Shown here: positions 43,320-50,632 of the stretch, piece after piece
Layout of the letters: each line of letters begins with the position of its first letter
How positions within the stretch are numbered: the stretch's first letter is position 1
Assembly: GCA_016710385.1 (NCBI GenBank)
Contig: JADJVX010000017.1
Location: 310,001 to 374,000 of the forward strand
Reading direction: 5' to 3'
DNA from: Actinomycetales bacterium
Lineage (GTDB): Bacteria > Actinomycetota > Actinomycetes > Actinomycetales > Dermatophilaceae
Length of the DNA stretch: 64,000 nt
The notes under the pieces: generated by a model
Database searches by the model: none
Told to the model about the DNA's origin: nothing
Seen by the model: the letters and a program-made list of their open reading frames with translations, nothing else
Translations under genes and position numbers: made by a program

Positions 43320-44731
43320 GACAGGCCCCGCGCAGGCGGCGCGAGATCCAATCGCGCCAGCGAATCACTGGTGTCGGGATGGTCGTGGTCGAAGCGGGAC
43401 GTTTGGATCCGGTCGCCGCCCGCCGCCGCGGCATCCGGAGTACGCGGAGGCGAGTCGTGACGCTCCAAGGCCAGACCCAAGGCCCGCACGACGTCAGGGT
43501 CGAGGTGGGTGCCGCCTCTGGCGGCCAACAGCCCCAAGGCGACCGGTCCCGCGTATGCCGTGTGCCCGGGATGCTGCATCGTCAGGGCGTCGTAGGCATC
43601 GGCGACCGCGATCACCCGAGCGAACAGGGGAATGTCGTGACCCCGCAACCCTTCTGGATAGCCCAGGCCGTCGAAGCGCTCATGGTGGTGACGGATGCCG
43701 GCCAGCGAGTCCTGCAAGAACGCGATGTCCTGCAGGATGGCGACGCCTTGGTCGGGATGGCGAGTGATCGCGACCCACTCGGCCGACGTCGGTTGACTCC
43801 GACCGTGCAGGGCCAGGGGGACCGACACATACCCCACGTCGTGCAGCATCGCGGCATAGCGAAGTGCCGACGTCTCGGTGGCACTGAATCCGAGCGCCTC
43901 CCCGGTCCACACGGCCAGCTGCGCCACCCGGGCACTGTGCCCCGCGGCATACGGATCACGAGCCTCGGTCGCTGCGACGAAGGCGGCCAGCGTGCGCTCG
44001 TGCGCGCTCTCCTCCTCGCCATATTGGACGAAGGCCCAGCGTGCGACAAACAACGGAAGGAGGATGAGGACAGCGCTAAACGCGCCCACCTGGGCCGGCA
44101 CCCAGAGGATGACGAACAAGAAGCCGATCACGCCGTAGCCGATCTGGGCCAACCCAGAGGTCGTGAGCAACTGCACGACGAACGGCCGGTAGCGAATGCG
44201 CTGGTCGGCCCACACGACCCCGCCGAGAAGCATGACGTTGCCCAAGCTCTGCGCGACGTCGGCGATCATCAGGGGGAGCCCCACCCTCAGGAGCATCTCC
44301 CCCGGCCCGCGCAGCGCGGTCAGGTCGGTGGCGCCACCAGCCCAGAGATAGACCAGCCCGCAGAGCGAACCGAGCAGGGCACCCATGGCAGTGTTGAAGG
44401 TGCGGACGGACAGACGCCGCGTGTCCGCGTAAAGCACCATGGGCAGCGCACTGACGATGGCTGCGCCGACGGGCCCGACGAGGACGGACGCCGCGAGGTT
44501 GACGATGCTTCCCGCTGCCAGGCTCACCCGGTTGAGCACCGTGACCCGCAGCGCCTGGCTCAACAGACCCAATACGGCGAGGACGACGAGCGCGAAAACA
44601 TCCCTGGGAAGACCCGCCTGATGCCAGCCGAGTGCGCTGCTGCTGGCGGCGGCGGCAACGGTGAGGCCGATGTAGAGGAGTACTGCCCAACCCGGCCGGG
44701 GGGCTCTTGGTGGTACTGCCCCCTGGACCAT
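43316..44731 (-). CDS. Membrane HD-GYP domain protein
   Basis: This 471-aa protein has hydrophobic segments at ~15-37, 44-62, 70-105, 112-130, 148-172, 188-232 that form a multi-pass sensor-like region. A full HD-GYP domain follows: YAAGHSARVAQLAVWTGEALGF, LRYAAMLHDVGYVSV (HD 297-298), ITRHPDQGV and IRHHHERFDGLGYPEGLRGHDIPLFARVIAVADAYDALT. HD-GYP enzymes hydrolyse c-di-GMP (or 3'3'-cGAMP) using a di-iron centre. A C-terminal Asp/His-rich tail follows. The start is 50 bp downstream of the last FHTWNP peptide gene. No clear Shine-Dalgarno precedes the ATG, so readthrough coupling is possible. Confidence 0.88.
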   Translation of the reverse strand: MVQGAVPPRAPRPGWAVLLYIGLTVAAAASSSALGWHQAGLPRDVFALVVLAVLGLLSQALRVTVLNRVSLAAGSIVNLAASVLVGPVGAAIVSALPMVLYADTRRLSVRTFNTAMGALLGSLCGLVYLWAGGATDLTALRGPGEMLLRVGLPLMIADVAQSLGNVMLLGGVVWADQRIRYRPFVVQLLTTSGLAQIGYGVIGFLFVILWVPAQVGAFSAVLILLPLFVARWAFVQYGEEESAHERTLAAFVAATEARDPYAAGHSARVAQLAVWTGEALGFSATETSALRYAAMLHDVGYVSVPLALHGRSQPTSAEWVAITRHPDQGVAILQDIAFLQDSLAGIRHHHERFDGLGYPEGLRGHDIPLFARVIAVADAYDALTMQHPGHTAYAGPVALGLLAARGGTHLDPDVVRALGLALERHDSPPRTPDAAAAGGDRIQTSRFDHDHPDTSDSLARLDLAPPARGLS

Positions 44732-44781
44732 GTCAGGAGACTACTGGGCAACGATCTGGAGCCGGGTCCCCGCAGTGCAGA

Positions 44782-44952
44782 TCAGCGGGGGTTCCACGTG
44801 TGGAACGACTCGGCGACCGGGTTCCAGGTGTGGAACGACTCGGCGACCGGGTTCCAGGTGTGGAACGACTCGGCGACCGGGTTCCAGGTGTGGAACGTCT
44901 CGGCGACCGGGTTCCAGGTGTGGAAGGTGTCAGGGCGAGCGGTGCGGGTCAT
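44782..44952 (-). CDS. Repeat peptide 3: 56-aa FHTWNP multicore-like peptide
   Basis: This small ORF is below normal gene-calling size. It encodes leader MTRTARPDT, then four 10-residue units FHTWNP-V-AE-(T or S), then a terminal FHTWNPR and TGA. An AAGGA Shine-Dalgarno sits 7 nt before the ATG. Between units, base changes seen on this strand are synonymous (Pro CCG/CCC, Thr ACC/ACG) or conservative (Ser/Thr), which argues for selection on the peptide. There is no signal peptide or cysteine. It is the copy closest to the HD-GYP gene (50 bp). I do not recognise a family. It is a possible multicore RiPP precursor, pheromone or leader peptide. Confidence 0.75.
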   Translation of the reverse strand: MTRTARPDTFHTWNPVAETFHTWNPVAESFHTWNPVAESFHTWNPVAESFHTWNPR

Positions 44953-45429
44953 GATCGATTCCTTCGGACGTTGCGAGATGAGGTTGGGTTCTGGCCGACC
45001 AGCCGTGCCGGGGAGGTCAGCGGGGGCGAGAGGTCAGCGGGGGTTCCACGTGTGGAACGACTCGGCGACGGGGTTCCAGGTGTGGAACGACTCGGCGACG
45101 GGGTTCCAGGTGTGGAACGACTCGGCGACGGGGTTCCAGGTGTGGAACGACTCGGCGATCGGGTTCCAGGTGTGGAAGGTGTCAGGGCGAGCGGTGCGGG
45201 TCATGATCGATTCCTTCGGACGTTGCGAGATGAGGTTGGGTTCTGGCCGACCAGCCGTGCCGGGGCGGTCAGCGGGGGCGAGAGGTCAGCGGGGGTTCCA
45301 GGTGTGGAACGACTCGGCGACTGGGTTCCAGGTGTGGAACGACTCGGCGACCGGGTTCCAGGTGTGGAACGACTCGGCGACCGGGTTCCAGGTGTGGAAC
45401 GACTCGGCGACCGGGTTCCAGGTGTGGAA
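44791..45429. repeat. Three arrays of 30-bp tandem repeats within a 252-bp triplication
   Basis: Arrays at 44791-44925, 45043-45177 and 45295-45429 each contain five GTTCCA-N4-TGGAA(C) cores every 30 bp. The fifth core of each array ends TGGAAG. The arrays themselves repeat at exactly 252 bp, including the 81-bp spacers. The repeats are contiguous with no unique spacers, so this is not CRISPR. The inverted repeat inside each unit follows from the codons of FHTWN but could also bind protein. Confidence 0.95.
45034..45204 (-). CDS. Repeat peptide 2: 56-aa FHTWNP multicore-like peptide
   Basis: This is the second tandem copy, exactly 252 bp upstream of repeat peptide 3, with the same leader MTRTARPDT, the same AAGGA Shine-Dalgarno and the same stop context. 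The first unit reads FHTWNPIAES, the next three FHTWNPVAES, then FHTWNPR. Only Val/Ile and third-position differences separate it from copy 3. Its 81-bp upstream spacer is identical in length, and nearly in sequence, to the one before copy 3. Function unknown. Confidence 0.75.
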   Translation of the reverse strand: MTRTARPDTFHTWNPIAESFHTWNPVAESFHTWNPVAESFHTWNPVAESFHTWNPR

Positions 45430-45459
45430 GGTGGTGACGGACTGCGGGTAGGTGTTCAT
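45286..45459 (-). CDS. Repeat peptide 1: 57-aa FHTWNP multicore-like peptide with distinct leader
   Basis: This is the first FHTWNP gene of the array. Its leader, MNTYPQSVTT, differs from the MTRTARPDT of copies 2 and 3. It is followed by four FHTWNPVAES units and FHTWNPR. A GAGGA Shine-Dalgarno lies 7 nt upstream of the ATG. Keeping exactly five FHTWNP motifs and the same C-terminal Arg despite an unrelated leader suggests the repeat part is the functional product. The 117 bp between it and the 31-aa gene upstream are T-rich on the coding strand and may hold a promoter. Confidence 0.75.
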   Translation of the reverse strand: MNTYPQSVTTFHTWNPVAESFHTWNPVAESFHTWNPVAESFHTWNPVAESFHTWNPR

Positions 45460-45576
45460 TTGGGGGTCCTCACATCAGGAGACAAGGGGCCGGACGCAAC
45501 CGGTCGACGGCCCAGGTGGACAGACAGAAAGTGGAGGGAAGTGACGAACAAACAAGCGAATGGTGCGCGAAAAGCC

Positions 45577-45672
45577 TCAGGATCGCGGGGAGACTGGGAC
45601 GGTCTGACCGTTCCAGGTGGGGGTGGCGTCCTTGCTCAGCATCGCCTCGAACAGCTTGGAGAAGGTCTTCAT
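45577..45672 (-). CDS. 31-aa peptide with PTWNG motif, upstream of the FHTWNP array
   Basis: This ORF has a very strong ribosome site (GGAGG, 8-nt spacer). The product starts MKTFSKLFEAMLSKD, an amphipathic helix, and continues ATPTWNGQTVPVSPRS before TGA. It shares the TWN core with the downstream repeat peptides, lies on the same strand and 117 bp from the first of them, and could be the ancestral single-core form or a helper peptide. No cysteine, signal peptide or known family was recognised. Confidence 0.7.
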   Translation of the reverse strand: MKTFSKLFEAMLSKDATPTWNGQTVPVSPRS

Positions 45673-45922
45673 GGGATGGTCCTCCGACCGGGTGCGGGAA
45701 ACGCCGAATGCGGATGACACTCGACGGGGCGCGGCGCAAGCCGTCACGGCCCGAAGGACGGAGGGTCGCGATCGGGTCGACTCACAGGAACCGACTGCCG
45801 AGCAGCGCCCTCGCGCCCCAGCCCCGGGCCCGACGGCTCACACCCCTCCACGCGCAATTGTGCTTCAATATCGGCTCGGGCGCATCCGGAGCGGATGCGA
45901 CACGACAGAGAGACGGTCAGCA
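45673..45922. promoter_or_regulatory. Divergent promoter region between peptide cluster and bL37
   Basis: This 250-bp spacer separates the leftward peptide/HD-GYP operon from rightward bL37. The only AT-rich patch (caattgtgcttcaatatc, 45855-45872) is the likely promoter core. A 7-bp inverted repeat (CGCATCC 45881-45887, GGATGCG 45893-45899) lies next to it and could be an operator. I see no other gene. Confidence 0.4.
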
Positions 45923-45997
45923 ATGAGCAAGCGCTCGCGGAAGCGTCGTAGCCGCAAGAACAACTCGGCCAATCACGGGCGCAAGCCCAACGCCTGA
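45923..45997 (+). CDS. 50S ribosomal protein bL37 (24 aa)
   Basis: This 24-codon gene encodes a very basic protein starting MSKRSRKRRSRKN and ending ANHGRKPNA. It matches the small actinobacterial ribosomal protein bL37 seen in mycobacterial ribosome structures, which is normally found beside sigR/sigH and its anti-sigma gene, as here. It is too short for most gene callers. A strong terminator follows. Confidence 0.85.
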   Translation: MSKRSRKRRSRKNNSANHGRKPNA

Positions 45998-46015
45998 GTC
46001 AGCCGGCTCGAGCAA

Positions 46016-46057
46016 CCAGCAGGCCCGCGCTCTCACCCGAGAGCGCGGGCCTGCTGG
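46016..46057. terminator. Bidirectional terminator between bL37 and rsrA
   Basis: A perfect 19-bp stem (46016-46034 and 46039-46057) with a 4-nt loop lies in the convergent spacer 19 bp after the bL37 stop. Confidence 0.85.
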
Positions 46058-46102
46058 TGTCCGGCGACCGCCGGTGAGATGAATGCTTGCCAGAGCCTGT
46101 GA

Positions 46103-46381
46103 TCAGTCGGTGGACTCGATCTGGATCAGCGTGAGCCGGGTGAGGATGGTGCTGCGCAACCGAACGGGGGCCTGGACCTCCGCGCACGACCGCTTGACGA
46201 CGAGTTTGACCATCTGGTCCAGGTCGTATTGCCGGAAGCACTCGGCACATTGGTCGAGGTGGGCGCGCACCTTGGCCTGGTCCTCCAGGCCCATCTCCCC
46301 GTCCAGGTACTCGAACACCCGCAGAAGGGCCTCGGAACACTCGACCGGCGACGGTGGCTGCACGTCGCGATCCGGGCTCAT
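46103..46381 (-). CDS. rsrA: Mycothiol-system anti-sigma factor RsrA
   Basis: This 92-aa zinc-binding anti-sigma (ZAS) protein has the redox switch H-x3-C-x2-C (AHLDQCAEC: His41, Cys45, Cys48) with Cys15 near the N-terminus. Oxidation forms an intramolecular disulfide (by analogy Cys15-Cys48) and releases SigR. The ATG overlaps the sigR stop (ATGA), the usual coupling. It acts in the cytosol as the thiol-stress sensor. Confidence 0.93.
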   Translation of the reverse strand: MSPDRDVQPPSPVECSEALLRVFEYLDGEMGLEDQAKVRAHLDQCAECFRQYDLDQMVKLVVKRSCAEVQAPVRLRSTILTRLTLIQIESTD

Positions 46382-47079
46382 GACGGCTGCTCCGGACTCG
46401 GGTCGCCGGTATCGGACGGGCGGACGAAACCCCGCTCGACGGCATACTCGCTGAGCAGTTCCCGCAACTGCCGGCGACCGCGGTGCAGCCGCGACATCAC
46501 CGTTCCGATCGGCGTCTGCATGATCTCGGCGATCTCCTTGTAGGCATACCCCTCGACGTCGGCGAAGTAGACGGCGAGACGGAACTCCTCGGGCAGCGCG
46601 AGCAGGGCGCGCTTGACATCGCTGTCGGGCAGGTGGTCCAACGCGACATCTTCGGCGGACCGGCCGCCGGACGAACTGTGCGAGTTGGCGCGATGCAGCT
46701 GGTAGTCCTCGATCTCGGCCGAGTCCGACTGCTGTGGTTCGCGCTGCCGCTTGCGATAGGTGTTGATGTAGGTGTTGGTGAGGATGCGGTACATCCACGC
46801 CTTGAGGTTGGTGCCGGGCTGGTACTGGTGGAACGCCGCGAACGCCTTGGCGAAGGTCTCCTGCACGAGGTCCTCGGCGTCTGCCGGGTTGCGCGTGGTG
46901 CGCAGTGCTGCGGAGTACAACTGGTCGAGCAAGGGCAGCGCCTCACGCTCGAAGCGGGCAGCCCGCTCGGCCGGCGTCTCGTCCGCCGATCGCACTGGTG
47001 CGTCGATGATTTCCGCAGGCGCGGGGGCTGGGTCCTCGGCAGCCGTGGCAGCCCCGGCGCTGGTCTCGTTGTCGCTCAT
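46378..47079 (-). CDS. sigR: ECF sigma factor SigR/SigH (thiol-oxidative stress)
   Basis: This 233-aa ECF sigma factor has region 2 (ARFEREALPLLDQLYSAALRTTRNPADAEDLVQETFAKAFAAFHQYQPGTNLKAWMYRILTNTYINTYRKRQREP) and region 4 (LPEEFRLAVYFADVEGYAYKEIAEIMQTPIGTVMSRLHRGRRQLRELL). It directs transcription of thioredoxin, mycothiol and proteolysis genes under disulfide stress, controlled by RsrA. The ATG at 47079 matches the short stable isoform. The 206-bp region upstream (47080-47285) holds no gene and should contain its own promoter, but I could not identify a convincing GGAAT-N18-GTT site. Confidence 0.94.
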   Translation of the reverse strand: MSDNETSAGAATAAEDPAPAPAEIIDAPVRSADETPAERAARFEREALPLLDQLYSAALRTTRNPADAEDLVQETFAKAFAAFHQYQPGTNLKAWMYRILTNTYINTYRKRQREPQQSDSAEIEDYQLHRANSHSSSGGRSAEDVALDHLPDSDVKRALLALPEEFRLAVYFADVEGYAYKEIAEIMQTPIGTVMSRLHRGRRQLRELLSEYAVERGFVRPSDTGDPSPEQPS

Positions 47080-47285
47080 CGACGTCCACAGTAGTGGTCG
47101 CCCGGGAGAAGCCGACTCCCGCGCGGGGAGCCAGGTCCCCTGCGGCAAGACCGACAACACGAACACGGACACTCCAGGGGACGTCGAATGAGGCGAATGG
47201 GCCAGCGGTGAGTCAGCGCAGATAACACTCGGGCCACGGCGACCATTCCCGCGCCGGTGGTGAAGCGCCGCCACGGGTGACCCCG

Positions 47286-47963
47286 TCAGGGCACCAGCAC
47301 CGCGAGCGCGGAGGTCACCGCGGCCGCACACGCCGCAGCGGCTCGCGCCGGGATCGTGTGCGTGCCAGGGACGGCATACAGGCTCGGATTCCCTTGTAGC
47401 CCAACGGAGGACAGGTATGCCGTGAACTCGGCCGGAGTGCCGAACGGGTCGGACTCTCCCTGCAGCACTGCCACCGGCAGGCCGGCCCGCACCGGGGTGA
47501 CGAGCTCGTCGCCGCGGCTCGCCTCGGGCTTTCCCGGTGGGTGCAGCGGGAAGGACAGCGCGAGCACCGCGTCGGCGCCGACCGACGTCGCGGTGCGGCA
47601 GGCAACGCGGGCCCCTGCGCTGCGGCCGGCCACGAGCAGTGGTCCGCCGATCTCCGCCCAGATCCCGGCGCTCAACTGTTCGATGACCGGGATCCATGCC
47701 TGGTCGAGAGCAGCAGGGCGCACGGCTACCTTGCGGCCGGCGACTAACCATGGTTGCTCAATGACGGCAACGGAGAATCGGTTGTCGCACAACGTTTTCC
47801 GCGCTGCGACGAGGTCGACGGTGGTGATGCTCGGCCCGGCGCCATGGCCGAGTGCCACCCGCCCACGTGGCCTGCCTGGCGGGGCGTAGACGTGGGCGCG
47901 GGCCAGCCCGGTCGGCGTCTCCAGGGTGAGGACGGTCGGCTGGTCAGGGGCGGCAATCCTCAT
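47286..47963 (-). CDS. Alpha/beta-hydrolase family protein (KANL3/Tex30-like)
   Basis: This 225-aa protein has an oxyanion-hole motif (GHGAGPSITTVDLVAA), nucleophile elbow AGRSAGARVACRTA, the segment LALSFPLHPPGKPEASR, an acid residue in LQGESDPFG and the catalytic His in VPGTHTIP. This is the KANL3/Tex30-like alpha/beta-hydrolase family of unknown substrate. Its ATG overlaps the SRAP stop (ATGA), so the two are co-transcribed, as in several actinobacteria. Confidence 0.82.
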   Translation of the reverse strand: MRIAAPDQPTVLTLETPTGLARAHVYAPPGRPRGRVALGHGAGPSITTVDLVAARKTLCDNRFSVAVIEQPWLVAGRKVAVRPAALDQAWIPVIEQLSAGIWAEIGGPLLVAGRSAGARVACRTATSVGADAVLALSFPLHPPGKPEASRGDELVTPVRAGLPVAVLQGESDPFGTPAEFTAYLSSVGLQGNPSLYAVPGTHTIPARAAAACAAAVTSALAVLVP

Positions 47964-48859
47964 CCGATGACCTCTCCGGTGGCGGGATCGACGACGCCGC
48001 GGAGTTGGTCCGTCGGCGCGGGCAGGAGCAGCTCAGGGCCGGTGTTGGCGGTGCGGTTCACCGCAGTCGTCACGGGGTATGCCGTGAACCTCCCCTCCTC
48101 GCGGAAGGCCAACAGGTGGCGCACCTCGGCAGGATCGCTGACCAGCGGGTCCAGCCAGGTGGACCAATCCGCGGGCTCGAGGACGAGCGGCTGACGGTCG
48201 TGGATGCGATCGAGGCCCGGCTCGGCCGCCGTGGTGAGGATGGTGAAGCTGGACAACCACGCCGCGGGGTCGGAACCATCGATGATGGCCGGGTCTCGCC
48301 AGAACTCGTAGACACCGGCGAAGGCGCAGCTGTGGCCGTCAGCCCGGGCGATGAAGAAGGGTTGTTTCCGGGGCTTGCCTTTGGCGTCGAGCACCGTCGG
48401 GGAGGGCTGCCATTCGTACCACCCAGCCGCCGGCACGAGCAATCGGCGCGATGCGACGGCGCGCCTGAAGGCGGGCTTGTCCAGCACGCTTTCGGCACGG
48501 GCGTTGATCATCCGCACACCCACCGACGGGTCCTTCGCCCAACTCGGGACCAGGCCCCAGGTCATCAGTCTCAGCTGCCGCAGAGCCGTGGTTGCCTCCC
48601 CGACCGATTCCGCGGCCGCAGCAGCTGCAGGATCTGCCGCATCCGCAGACTGTCCGCCGGTGCCAGCCCGACGCGGTGCGCGAGTGAGCACGACCGGAGC
48701 CTGCTTAGTCGGCGCCATGTTGTGATCCGGAGTGCCCGCGGGCGGCTGCTGGGGGTTGGCGAGCACCGACCGGCTGGGTTCTCCCGTTGCCACGACCTCG
48801 ACCTCGAACTCCAGGACCAGCTCCGCCTGGTCCTTGGCCGCCGCGTACCGTCCACACAT
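47960..48859 (-). CDS. SOS-response-associated peptidase / abasic-site shield (SRAP, YedK/HMCES)
   Basis: This 299-aa SRAP protein keeps the catalytic Cys2 (MCGRYAAAKDQ), the Asn/Arg/Glu cluster (MINARAESVLDKPAF), MTWGLVPSWAKD, GWYEWQPSP and the C-terminal His (RIHDRQPLVL). SRAP proteins crosslink to abasic sites in single-stranded DNA to protect them. An Ala-rich insert at ~70-95 is lineage-specific. It is divergent from the DoxX gene with 40 bp between starts. Confidence 0.93.
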   Translation of the reverse strand: MCGRYAAAKDQAELVLEFEVEVVATGEPSRSVLANPQQPPAGTPDHNMAPTKQAPVVLTRAPRRAGTGGQSADAADPAAAAAAESVGEATTALRQLRLMTWGLVPSWAKDPSVGVRMINARAESVLDKPAFRRAVASRRLLVPAAGWYEWQPSPTVLDAKGKPRKQPFFIARADGHSCAFAGVYEFWRDPAIIDGSDPAAWLSSFTILTTAAEPGLDRIHDRQPLVLEPADWSTWLDPLVSDPAEVRHLLAFREEGRFTAYPVTTAVNRTANTGPELLLPAPTDQLRGVVDPATGEVIG

Positions 48860-48899
48860 GCCGACTACCGTAAGACCTACCCCATCTCACGGAGGACTC

Positions 48900-49370
48900 A
48901 TGATCCGCGCTCTCGCCCGGCCGATGCTCGCGTCGATCTTCCTGGTCAGCGGCCTGGAGACGATCAAACGCCCCGGCGGGCGGGTACGGGCGGCCACTGC
49001 CCTGCTCGACCGGCTCATCCCGGCGCTCGGATTGCCCGACGACAAGGAGCTCCTCGTGCGGGCCAACGGGGTCGCGATGCTGGCCGGCGGCGCGTTGCTC
49101 GCCACCGGGCGGATGCCCCGGGTGGCCGCCGGGGTGCTGGCCGTCTCCCTGGTTCCGACGACCCTGTCGGTGCATTCTTTCTGGGAGGTCCCGGAAGCCG
49201 AGCGGCCCGCCCAGAAGATCCAGTTCCTCAAGAATCTCTCGATGCTCGGCGGGCTGCTCCTGGCGACGGTGGACACTGACGGCAAGCCTGGCCTGGCCTG
49301 GCGGGCCGGCAGACTGCGCGAAAGCGCCACATCCCGGGTCGAAGGCGCCCGCGAGCGCCTCGCCGCATGA
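48900..49370 (+). CDS. DoxX family membrane protein
   Basis: This 156-aa protein has four hydrophobic helices and the DoxX start MIRALARPMLASIFLVSGLETIKRPGG. Other motifs are GVAMLAGGALLATGRMPRVAAGVLA and SVHSFWEVPEAERPAQKIQFLKNLSMLGGLLLATVD. DoxX-like proteins are implicated in redox or detoxification complexes at the membrane. The role here is unknown. A GGAGG Shine-Dalgarno precedes the ATG. Its stop overlaps aroA (ATGA). Confidence 0.87.
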   Translation: MIRALARPMLASIFLVSGLETIKRPGGRVRAATALLDRLIPALGLPDDKELLVRANGVAMLAGGALLATGRMPRVAAGVLAVSLVPTTLSVHSFWEVPEAERPAQKIQFLKNLSMLGGLLLATVDTDGKPGLAWRAGRLRESATSRVEGARERLAA

Positions 49371-50632
49371 GCGCCGCCTGGGCGGCCCCCACCGCGCAGC
49401 GTCCCCTCGACGCTGTCGTCCGAATCCCGGGGAGCAAGTCGCTGACCAACCGATATCTCGTGATCGCGGCCCTCGCGGAGCACCCGTCGGTGCTGCGATC
49501 TGCGCTCCGCTCGCGCGACACCTTCCTGATGGCCGACGCGCTGCGCAGGCTGGGTGCGTCTATCGCGGACGGCCCGGACGAGTCCTGGGTCGTCACACCG
49601 GCCCGGGTTCGGGGGCACACCACGGTCGACTGTGGCCTGGCCGGCACGGTGATGCGGTTCCTGCCCCCGCTGGCCGCGTTGGCCGACGGCCCGGTGCGCT
49701 TCGACGGTGACGAGCAGGCCCGATCCCGGCCCATGGGGCCGGTGCTGGACGCCCTCCGTGCCCTCGGGGTGACCGTCGACTCGCCGTCCGATGCCCTGCC
49801 CTTCGTCATCGCGGGTTCGGGTTCGGTCCGAGGCGGACGGGTGGTCCTCGACGCCTCACGCTCGTCGCAGTTCGTGTCGGCGCTGCTGTTGTCCGGCGCC
49901 CGCTACGACGAGGGAGTCACGATCGTCCACGACGGCAAGCCGGTGCCGAGTCAGCCACACATCGACATGACGGTCGCTACCCTCCGGCAGGCGGGGATAA
50001 CTGTCGATGACAGCCAAGCCAACTGCTGGAAGGTCGCCGCTGGGCCCATCTGCGGCCTTGACGTCACTGTCGAGCCCGATCTGTCCAATGCCGGCCCCTT
50101 CCTGGCGGCCGCCCTCGCTGCTGGGGGCCGGGTGCGTGTCCCCGGGTGGCCGACTGCCACGACTCAGGCCGGTGACCTGCTGCGTGACGTGCTCACCCAC
50201 ATGGGCGGCGCGGTCGACCTGGATAGCGACGGGCTGAGCGTCGTCGGCGACGGCACCGTGCACGGAATCGATGTCGACCTGCACGACGCGAGCGAGCTCA
50301 CGCCCACAGTGGCGGCCCTGGCCGTCTTGGCAGACGGTCCGACGTGGATCCGCGGAGTGGCCCATATCCGCGGTCACGAGACCGACCGGCTGGCGGCGCT
50401 GTCGACCGAGCTGTCGGCCCTCGGCGCGACCGTGAGGGAAGCCCCTGATGGCCTCCACATCGTGCCGAAACCATTGCGCGGCAGACTATTCCACACCTAC
50501 CACGATCACCGGATGGCGACCGCCGGAGCGATCATCGGCCTGCGGGTGCCCGACCTGACCGTCGAGAACATCGAGACCACGGGCAAGACCCTCCCGGGCT
50601 TCAGCGGGCTGTGGGAAGAGATGCTCGGATGA
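49367..50632 (+). CDS. aroA: 3-phosphoshikimate 1-carboxyvinyltransferase (EPSP synthase)
   Basis: This 421-aa enzyme catalyses the penultimate step of chorismate synthesis. Motifs include IPGSKSLTNRYLVIAALAEHPS, ADGPDESWVVTP, CGLAGTVMRFLPPLAALADGPVRFDGDEQARSRPMGPVLDALRALG, VLDASRSSQFVSALLLSGA, IRGHETDRLAALSTELSALG and YHDHRMATAGAIIGL. It is coupled by ATGA overlaps to DoxX upstream and rsgA downstream. Confidence 0.95.
   Translation: MSAAWAAPTAQRPLDAVVRIPGSKSLTNRYLVIAALAEHPSVLRSALRSRDTFLMADALRRLGASIADGPDESWVVTPARVRGHTTVDCGLAGTVMRFLPPLAALADGPVRFDGDEQARSRPMGPVLDALRALGVTVDSPSDALPFVIAGSGSVRGGRVVLDASRSSQFVSALLLSGARYDEGVTIVHDGKPVPSQPHIDMTVATLRQAGITVDDSQANCWKVAAGPICGLDVTVEPDLSNAGPFLAAALAAGGRVRVPGWPTATTQAGDLLRDVLTHMGGAVDLDSDGLSVVGDGTVHGIDVDLHDASELTPTVAALAVLADGPTWIRGVAHIRGHETDRLAALSTELSALGATVREAPDGLHIVPKPLRGRLFHTYHDHRMATAGAIIGLRVPDLTVENIETTGKTLPGFSGLWEEMLG

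Noticed and set aside
44791..45429. CRISPR array
   Set aside because: Repeats are directly contiguous at 30 bp with no unique spacers, and no cas genes are present.
44791..45429. Tryptophan attenuator leader peptides
   Set aside because: Trp codons occur once per 10 residues rather than in tandem, there are three successive ORFs, no antiterminator hairpins are evident, and the downstream genes are not trp biosynthetic.
43379..45451. 690-aa plus-strand frame ending in FQVWNDSATG repeats
   Set aside because: It runs antisense through the HD-GYP gene, whose motifs are unambiguous on the minus strand. The repeat part has no own start or RBS, and changes among units are non-conservative on this strand. 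It is the mirror of the FHTWNP genes.
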